This document shows positions 58,222-64,000 of a stretch of DNA of 64,000 nucleotides, piece by piece. Every line of letters begins with the position of its first letter. The first letter of the stretch is position 1. Both the position numbers and the translations under genes were made by a program. Source of the stretch: JACCXG01 sp963834305 (GTDB lineage Bacteria; Acidobacteriota; Vicinamibacteria; Vicinamibacterales; 2-12-FULL-66-21); contig CAWIAX010000003.1 in assembly GCA_963834305.1 (NCBI GenBank), positions 1,798,001 through 1,862,000 on the forward strand, in the 5' to 3' direction. The notes beneath the pieces are model-generated. The model worked only from the letters and a program-made list of their open reading frames with translations, was not told where the DNA came from and did no database searches.

Positions 58222-59786
58222 TTCGCGACGGCGGTGAGCTCTTCGGGCGAGAGCTTGTCGTTGAACGCCGGCATGTCGGACAGCTCATCGACTTCAGCCG
58301 GGTCGCTGATCCAGGCGCGGAGCCAGGCCGCGTCATGCTCTTTCCCGGCATGGGTCAGGTCCGGTCCTTGTTCCACGCCGTCGCCGTCGATGACGTGGCA
58401 GTTGCCGCACCAGTTGCCCAGCACCAGCGCCGCCGTGCGGGCCTCGCCGGCCGGCGCCGGCGCCGAGCCGCCCGCCCGCGCCTTCTGGAGATAGGCCACG
58501 ATCGACCGGGCCTGCGCCTCGCGCATGGTGCCGGGCGGCGATTTCCGCGAGCCCGGCGCGATCATCTCCGGGTCCGCGATGTGGGCCAGCAGCCACTCGC
58601 GATCCCGGGTCAGCCTGGTGGTGGCGATCGGATTGGCGGGGCCGCCAATCCGGTGGCAGGTGCCGCAACGCTCGTCTTCCGCAATCTCCCGGCCGGCCAG
58701 CGCGAGCGGGCCCCAGGCGTTCGGGTCCGCGTGCGCGGGCGAGTCCTTCAGGCCCAGATAGGTCAGCGCGAAGACGGCGGCGCCCAGCGCCACGAACGCC
58801 GCGGCCACGACCGGCCGCTTCCGCAGGTCCCGATCGGCGCGGCGGTCGAGGAACGGCAGCAGCAGCAGGCCGCCGACCACCAGCCCCGGAATCACGATGG
58901 TCGCGACCGGCTCGAGCGGACCGGGGAAATATTTCAGCAGCTGGAACAGGCTCAGGAAATACCACTCCGGCCTCGGCACGTACGTCGCATCCGAGGGGTC
59001 GGCAATGGCATCGAGCGGCACCTTGACGGTCAGCGCGAAGGTGAGGAGCAGCGCGAACACCACGGCCATCGCGACCGTGTCCTTTAGCGCGTGATACGGG
59101 TAGAACGGCTTCGGCCCGCCCGGCTGCGCCACGACAGGGCCGGAGATGCCGTGCCGCCGCATCAGGTAGACGTGCGCCACCACGAACCCGATTAGGCTCG
59201 CCGGCAGCAGGAACACGTGCGCCGCATACCAGCGCAGCAGCGTCAGCGCCCCGAGCTCGACGCCCCCCCGCATCAGGGCCGCGGTCGGCTCGCCGAAGAA
59301 CGGCGCGCTCCGCGCGACGTTGATGGTGACGGTCGTCGCCCAATACGCCTTCTGATCCCACGGCAGCAGGTAGCCGGTCAGCGCGAACCCGAGAATGATG
59401 AGCAGCAGGATCACCCCGGTCATCCAGGTGACCTCGCGCGGCTGCTTGTACGACCCGAACAGCACCACGCGCAGCATGTGGATCACCGCCGCGACGACGA
59501 TGAAGCTGGCGCCGAAGAAGTGCAGCGCGCGGATCATCCATCCGAGCGGCAGCTGGTCGGCAATGAAGCGCACGCTGTCGTAGGCGTGCGCCGGCGACGG
59601 CACGTAATACATCGCCAGGACGACGCCGGTGATCAGCTGGACGCCGAGCAGGAAGAGCAGGATGCTGCCGGTGACGAACCACCAGCCGACGCCCGGGGCC
59701 AGCGGCTCGTCGAGCAGGTGCGAGCGGCCGGCGCGGAAGCCGGTGCGCGTGTCGAGCCAGTCGAACACGCCGCGAAACCGCCCCAT
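58200..59786 (-). CDS. Menaquinol-cytochrome c reductase, cytochrome b/c fusion
   Basis: A 528-aa protein. The N-terminal part is full cytochrome b (about residues 1-360), with heme His residues in LHFFGASFIVVAAVIHMLRV and RWYAAHVFLLPASLIGFVVA and the quinol-site DATYVPRPEWYFLSLF. The C-terminal part carries two c-type heme sites, CGTCH and CGNCH. The bc1-type complex oxidises quinol and reduces periplasmic carriers. ATG 59786 overlaps the Rieske stop (TGATG). The fusion replaces separate cytochrome c1 and resembles the b/c subunits of menaquinol-using bacteria. Confidence 0.9.
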   Translation of the reverse strand: MGRFRGVFDWLDTRTGFRAGRSHLLDEPLAPGVGWWFVTGSILLFLLGVQLITGVVLAMYYVPSPAHAYDSVRFIADQLPLGWMIRALHFFGASFIVVAAVIHMLRVVLFGSYKQPREVTWMTGVILLLIILGFALTGYLLPWDQKAYWATTVTINVARSAPFFGEPTAALMRGGVELGALTLLRWYAAHVFLLPASLIGFVVAHVYLMRRHGISGPVVAQPGGPKPFYPYHALKDTVAMAVVFALLLTFALTVKVPLDAIADPSDATYVPRPEWYFLSLFQLLKYFPGPLEPVATIVIPGLVVGGLLLLPFLDRRADRDLRKRPVVAAAFVALGAAVFALTYLGLKDSPAHADPNAWGPLALAGREIAEDERCGTCHRIGGPANPIATTRLTRDREWLLAHIADPEMIAPGSRKSPPGTMREAQARSIVAYLQKARAGGSAPAPAGEARTAALVLGNWCGNCHVIDGDGVEQGPDLTHAGKEHDAAWLRAWISDPAEVDELSDMPAFNDKLSPEELTAVANYLAARK

Positions 59787-60271
59787 CAGAGCTGCACCAT
59801 CACCTGGCCGCCCTCGAGGCGCGTCTGGAGCGTGTCCAGCGGCGCGGGTGGCGGCCCCGCCTTGACGGCGCCGCTCTTGTCGAACACGCCGCCGTGGCAC
59901 GGACACCTCAGCGTCTGGTCGTCGGCGTGCCAGCTCACCCGGCAGCCGAGATGGGTGCACGTCGAGGACAGGGCGGTGACCGCCGATCCGCTCTTGACCA
60001 GGAAGACGACCTGCCGGTCCACCACCTGGGTGTAGCCGTCCTCACGCGTCACCCGGACGGTCACCGGCGTCGGCTCGTCGTCTGTCAGATCGTCCAGCGG
60101 AACCGCCGGCCACCAGTGGCTCTCCCGGCGTCCGAACGCGGGGGCGGCGGCGGTGCCGCCCAGCAGGATGGCCAGCGTGCCGCCGATCGCGGCCTGGATC
60201 GCGAGGATCGCGCCCGCCAGCACGCGGCGGCGGCCCGTATCAGGCGGCGGAACGTGGGACTCTGGGCACAT
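59786..60271 (-). CDS. Rieske iron-sulfur protein of the bc complex
   Basis: A 161-aa protein with an N-terminal membrane anchor (RRRVLAGAILAIQAAIGGTL) and a C-terminal Rieske domain. The [2Fe-2S] ligands are in CTHLGC and CPCHGG, complete in number and spacing. It lies directly upstream of cytochrome b/c, with stop and start overlapping. It accepts electrons from menaquinol at the outer site. Confidence 0.92.
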   Translation of the reverse strand: MCPESHVPPPDTGRRRVLAGAILAIQAAIGGTLAILLGGTAAAPAFGRRESHWWPAVPLDDLTDDEPTPVTVRVTREDGYTQVVDRQVVFLVKSGSAVTALSSTCTHLGCRVSWHADDQTLRCPCHGGVFDKSGAVKAGPPPAPLDTLQTRLEGGQVMVQL

Positions 60272-60328
60272 AGTGAGGGATGCGGAGGATGGGGCCAGAC
60301 CGCCCGGCGCGATCCGGCCCGGAAGGCG

Positions 60329-60781
60329 CTAGCTGCCGATGGAGCCCGGCTTCAACACCCAGTTGTTGTCGGCATCGCGAACGCGGTAGACCTCGTGGCA
60401 CGACCGGCAGGCCGCGCCGACCTGCTTGACGGCGGCGGTGGCGGCCGCGGCGTCGGGTGCCGGACCCGTCAACAGCTTCTCGGCCTCTTCGATCTTCGCC
60501 ACGGTCTCCTTGTTGAACTTGATCGCGTCTTCCTTCTTGTGCTCGATCCAGAACGAGCGGGAGTCGTCCACGGCTTGTCTGACGATCGCCAAGTGCTTCG
60601 CGGCTTCGGCAAACGCGTTCGACCCGACGGCCTTGCCCGCCGCCTGCATGGCCGGCTGGACCTTCTTCATCATCTTGTCGAGTTCTTCCGGGGTCGACAC
60701 CTTCTGGGCCACGACCATCGCCCCGGCCCAGGTCACGATCAACGCAGCTGCATACACTCGGAAATGCAAGTTGGCCTCCAA
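60329..60781 (-). CDS. Cytochrome c'/c-556-like (class II) protein
   Basis: A 150-aa secreted helical cytochrome. It has a signal peptide, four amphipathic helices (PEELDKMMKKVQPAMQAAGK; FNKETVAKIEEAEKLL) and a single heme site near the C-terminus, CRSCH, as in class II cytochromes. It lies 57 bases upstream of the Rieske gene and is probably co-transcribed, as an electron carrier of the bc complex or a gas-binding protein. Confidence 0.82.
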   Translation of the reverse strand: MEANLHFRVYAAALIVTWAGAMVVAQKVSTPEELDKMMKKVQPAMQAAGKAVGSNAFAEAAKHLAIVRQAVDDSRSFWIEHKKEDAIKFNKETVAKIEEAEKLLTGPAPDAAAATAAVKQVGAACRSCHEVYRVRDADNNWVLKPGSIGS

Positions 60782-61136
60782 TCCTCACGGACGACGCACC
60801 GCTACTCGCTGGCGCGTGCCTATAATACGTTCAGCCCGCGCGGGAGTTACAGCCCCGCCGGGACCAGCCTCCCGGCTTTCGCGGAACGAAACCCCCGACG
60901 ATTTCCGTTCCGGCGCCCGCACCGCGGCGAATCGTGGCCGTCGAGCCGGGCCGCCTCCCCCCAGGCCCCGGATCGCCTGCGGCCCGGAGGCGCCGGCGTT
61001 TCTCATAGCAAAACGGCCCGGTCCTTCCCCCAAGTGCTTGACCCTGCTGGATCCGACCTGATACGGATCGCTACGCTTTCAGGCCGGCAGCCCGCTCTGG
61101 CGCATCCGGCCTTCACTCCGATCAGAAAGGTTCGTC
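60782..61136. promoter_or_regulatory. Divergent promoter region with a TATAAT box
   Basis: This 355-base gap separates the divergent cytochrome c' gene and the propeller gene. A perfect TATAAT lies at 60821-60826, 40 bases from the cytochrome start, standing out in GC-rich sequence; its complement could serve either direction, and no good -35 is evident. A TTGACC at 61038-61043 followed by TGATAC is a weak candidate for the plus-strand gene. The remainder shows nothing recognisable. Confidence 0.4.
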
Positions 61137-64000
61137 ATGCGACTGACCGTGTCGCTCGGGGCGGCGTGCGCGATTGCCGCTCTCGGGATCGCCGGAACCG
61201 TGGTCATCGGGCAGGCGCCGAACCAGGCGCAGCTGGTCACCCGGCCGGTGGCCGGCGTGCAGTTCAGCACCCTGCCGGGATTCGTGATCGAGCGGGTCAA
61301 CCCCGCCGATCGCAAGGACTCGTACGTCATGCTGACTTTCGACAGCCTCGGGCGGCCGGTCGTGTCGAAGGAACAGGATCATCCCCGCGTGCTCCTGGAT
61401 GCCGACAAGGACGGCGTGTTCGAATCGGAGAAGGTGCTCAGCGACAAGGTGCGCAACTGCCAGGGGCTGTGGTTCGACGGCCGGACGATGTACGGGGCCT
61501 GCACGGATGCGACGGTGTCGCCAGTGCCGGCGGCGACCGGCGGGGGCGGCGGCGGGCGCGGCGGTCCACCCCCGCCGGCGGGGGTCTTCCGGCTGGCCGA
61601 CCAGAACGGTGATGACGAGGCGGACACCTTCGAGACCGTCACGCCGACGGTGGGCAGCATCGGCGAACATGGGCCCCACGCCATCCGCCGCGCTCCCGAC
61701 GGCAGCTTCACGTTCCAGGCCGGCAACGACGCCACGGTGGTGGATCAGAACCTCGATCCGGACACGCAGGTCAAGGGGGACAAGGACGCGCAGCTGCTGC
61801 CGTATCTGCCCAACTTCGGCCGCAGCGTCCGCCAGGGGGTGCACAGCGGCGTCTACCGCTGGGATCCGAACACGAGCCGGTTCACCGTCCTGTTCGGCGG
61901 CAACCGCAACGCCTACGATCACGCCTACAACCTGGCTGGCGAGGTGTTCCTCTTCGACAGCGACATGGAGTGGGACATCAACATGCCGTGGTACCGCGCC
62001 GTGCGGACCGTGCACGGCATCCCCGGGGGGAACCTCGGCTACCGGGATGGCTCGGGCAAATATCCCGACTACTACATCGACTCGCTGCCGCCCGTGCGCG
62101 ACGTCGGCCGCGGGTCGCCGGTCGGTGTCGAGTTCTACACGAGCTACGCCTACCCACGCGAGTACTTCGACAACCTGTTCGAGGCCGACTGGTCGCGCGG
62201 GCGACTGCTCTACACCGCGCTGACGCCGAGCGGAGCGACGTACGCGGCCCGCGCCGACCGGGCGGAGTTCGTCCACGGCGAACCGTTCAACATCACCGAC
62301 GTCGAGGTCGGCCCCGACGGCATGCTGTATTTCACGACCGGCGGCCGCAACACGGCCGGCGGGCTGTGGCGGCTGCGCTACACCGGCACGGCGCCGCCGC
62401 CCCCCGACATGAGCGGGGTGCTGGGGATCGTCCGCCAGCCGCAGCCGCTGTCGAGCTGGGGCTGGGCCGCGATCGAGGCGCGCAAGGCCGCGATGGGGGC
62501 GGCGTTCGGCACCGGGCTCGAGCGCCTGGCGCGCAGCGCGGCGGCGGACGGCATGGACCGGGCGCGCGCGCTCTACGAGATGCAGCGGCACGGGGCGCCG
62601 CCGGCGGCGGACCTGCTCCGCGCGCTGATGAAGGACAAGGATGCCGGCGTGCGGGCGGCAGCCGTCTACGTCGCGGGTGTGCAGGGCGGGCTGGCGCAGG
62701 AAGCGCCCGCGGCGCAGGCGGCAGTCGCGGCCGCCGGGCTGAAGGATGCCGACGCGCTGGTGCGCCGCCGCTCGGCCGAGGCGCTCGTGCGCCTGGGCCA
62801 GTCGGCGAACAAGGCCAGCCTGGCGCCCGCCGCCGACATCTACGCGCTGCTGAACGACGCGGACCGGTTCGTGCGCTGGGCGGGACGGATCGCCATCGAA
62901 CGCACGGCGCGGGCGGAGTGGTCGGATCGCGTGCTCCAGGAGACCAACGTGCGCGGCGCCGCCGAGGGCATGCTGGCGCTGGTGAACACGGCCGGCGGCG
63001 GCAGCCTGCAGCCGATCCTCGACCGGCAGTTCGCGCTCATGCAGCGGACCAGCCTGTCGGTGGAGGACAAGCTGCGCCTATTCCGGGTGGTGCAGTACAC
63101 GGCGACGGAGGTCAAGGGGGGGCTCACGGCGGCGCAGCGTGAACAGCTGCACGGCCTGCTCGTCAACCAGTTCCCGGCGCGCGACGAGCGGCTCAATCGC
63201 GAGCTGGCGCTGATGCTGGCCTACGCGGGGCAGCCGCAGGCGATTGCGGAGATCCTGGCGGCGGTGCCGGCCGGCGATCAGAACCAGCCGCTGCAGCTGC
63301 ACTACCTCTACGCGCTGCGGACGATCGATGCCGGCTGGACGGCGGAGCAGAAGGCGCAGCTGGCCGACCTGCTGGGCCGCGTCTCGACGTGGCGCGGCGG
63401 CGCGCAGTTCGCCAACTTCGCCGGCCAGATGTTCGATGCCGTGCAGCCGCTGTTCGCCACCCCGGCGGAGCAGCAGCTGCTCTACGCGAAGGCTCCGGAC
63501 TTTGCCCCGCTCACGCCCGACGAGCTCGCGGCCGTGCAGGCGCGGGCGGCGGCGGGCCGCGGCGGCCGCGGGGCTGCGCCGGCGGCGGCACCGGCCGCAA
63601 CCGCCGCACCGGCCCCAGCAGCATCACCGGCCCCGGCAGCATCCGCGGCGGCGACTGCCGCACCTGCGCCGGCGCCAGCCGCGGGCCGCGGCGGCCGCGG
63701 CGCGGCGGCGAACCCGCTGGCGGCGCGCCGCGCCGGCCGCGTCATCAGCCGCCAGGAGATGCTCGAGGAAGCGGTCTTCCAGCCGCAGCAGAATCTGGAC
63801 ACCGCCGCCGGACGCGCGGTCTTCGAGGCGAGCTGCGCCTCCTGCCACCGCTTCGGCGCCATCGGCACCGATCACGGCGTGGCCGGGCTCGACCTGACCG
63901 CGTCGCCGCTCCGCGCCGCGAAGTACTCGCTGCTCGAGGCGGTGATGCTGCCCAACCGCACGGTCGCCCCGGCGCACGAGACGACCGCGCTGGCGCTCAA
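61137..64000 (+). CDS. Propeller-HEAT-cytochrome c protein of the PVC membrane-bound dehydrogenase type (partial)
   Basis: The gene runs off the window; 954 codons are visible. Order: signal peptide, a propeller of the PVC sugar-dehydrogenase type (residues about 40-420, VQFSTLPGFVIERVNPADRK; DINMPWYRAVRTVHGIPGGN; EVGPDGMLYFTTGG), an alpha-helical HEAT-like region (430-790), an Ala/Pro/Gly linker with GRGGRG repeats (800-870) and a heme site CASCH near residue 903, in the context RFGAIGTDHGVAGLDLT. It is likely a secreted dehydrogenase with its own electron outlet. The frame is open throughout. Confidence 0.85.
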   Translation, partial: MRLTVSLGAACAIAALGIAGTVVIGQAPNQAQLVTRPVAGVQFSTLPGFVIERVNPADRKDSYVMLTFDSLGRPVVSKEQDHPRVLLDADKDGVFESEKVLSDKVRNCQGLWFDGRTMYGACTDATVSPVPAATGGGGGGRGGPPPPAGVFRLADQNGDDEADTFETVTPTVGSIGEHGPHAIRRAPDGSFTFQAGNDATVVDQNLDPDTQVKGDKDAQLLPYLPNFGRSVRQGVHSGVYRWDPNTSRFTVLFGGNRNAYDHAYNLAGEVFLFDSDMEWDINMPWYRAVRTVHGIPGGNLGYRDGSGKYPDYYIDSLPPVRDVGRGSPVGVEFYTSYAYPREYFDNLFEADWSRGRLLYTALTPSGATYAARADRAEFVHGEPFNITDVEVGPDGMLYFTTGGRNTAGGLWRLRYTGTAPPPPDMSGVLGIVRQPQPLSSWGWAAIEARKAAMGAAFGTGLERLARSAAADGMDRARALYEMQRHGAPPAADLLRALMKDKDAGVRAAAVYVAGVQGGLAQEAPAAQAAVAAAGLKDADALVRRRSAEALVRLGQSANKASLAPAADIYALLNDADRFVRWAGRIAIERTARAEWSDRVLQETNVRGAAEGMLALVNTAGGGSLQPILDRQFALMQRTSLSVEDKLRLFRVVQYTATEVKGGLTAAQREQLHGLLVNQFPARDERLNRELALMLAYAGQPQAIAEILAAVPAGDQNQPLQLHYLYALRTIDAGWTAEQKAQLADLLGRVSTWRGGAQFANFAGQMFDAVQPLFATPAEQQLLYAKAPDFAPLTPDELAAVQARAAAGRGGRGAAPAAAPAATAAPAPAASPAPAASAAATAAPAPAPAAGRGGRGAAANPLAARRAGRVISRQEMLEEAVFQPQQNLDTAAGRAVFEASCASCHRFGAIGTDHGVAGLDLTASPLRAAKYSLLEAVMLPNRTVAPAHETTALAL

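Noticed and set aside
60782..61136. Riboswitch in the leader before the propeller gene
   Set aside because: GC-rich short hairpins are present, but no conserved riboswitch core was recognised.

Overview
The window looks like a chromosomal segment of an Acidobacteriota bacterium, most likely class Vicinamibacteria. G+C is very high throughout. It carries a VWFA-related protein of the type typical of Acidobacteria, an Oar-like TonB receptor with a carboxypeptidase-regulatory N-terminus, DUF1080 and DUF5916 proteins, several Gfo/Idh/MocA oxidoreductases, and heme-binding proteins of the Planctomycete/Verrucomicrobia type. The assignment rests on gene content only. No rRNA or tRNA gene was seen.

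Layout. 0-7.8 kb is a nitrogen block: the end of gltB, gltD, then porin-glnD-glnK-amtB behind a good sigma-54 promoter. 7.9-9.9 kb holds an FMN-binding protein, a VTT membrane protein and a VWFA protein. 10-17.3 kb (minus strand) is an ebo operon (eboC, eboD, a small ORF, eboB, eboE, eboF), split between eboC and eboD by an IS481-family element. 17.7-45.7 kb is a carbohydrate region: cytochromes, TonB receptor, MFS transporter, TIM-barrel isomerases, DUF1080, three Gfo/Idh/MocA proteins, a PPi-type phosphofructokinase, a ThuA/propeller/azurin fusion and a LacI regulator. I infer uptake and oxidation of glycosides through 3-keto intermediates, with electrons leaving through periplasmic hemes and cupredoxins. 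45.7-49 kb has a polytopic membrane protein, an EGF/HYR secreted protein and a YVTN propeller. 49-51.3 kb is non-coding and repeat-rich. 51.3-58.2 kb is a 2-hydroxyacid operon (dehydrogenase, lactate permease, glcDEF). 58.2-60.8 kb encodes a menaquinol-cytochrome c reductase (cytochrome b/c, Rieske) and a cytochrome c'. The window ends inside a large propeller-HEAT-cytochrome gene.

Most unusual are short intergenic arrays with a strict 7-base period. The four variable bases differ between sites (CGAA, AGTT, CGTT, TGCA, TTCA, CCTT), but a G3 (or C3 on the other strand) recurs every seven bases. G3N4 repeated four or more times is a canonical G-quadruplex motif, so what is shared is a structural pattern and not a sequence. 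At 49.5-51.26 kb such arrays alternate with five copies of a 250-310 bp unit that contains a 150 bp nested palindrome.

Caution: several genes carry single-base frameshifts (about 10.9, 18.8-21.2, 24.6-25.0, 26.65, 29.2-30.1, 30.2-31.1, 38.9-39.2, 40.4 and 43.5-44.3 kb). The protein sequence stays well conserved on both sides of each shift, so sequencing or consensus errors are the simplest explanation. Those genes are annotated as single genes.
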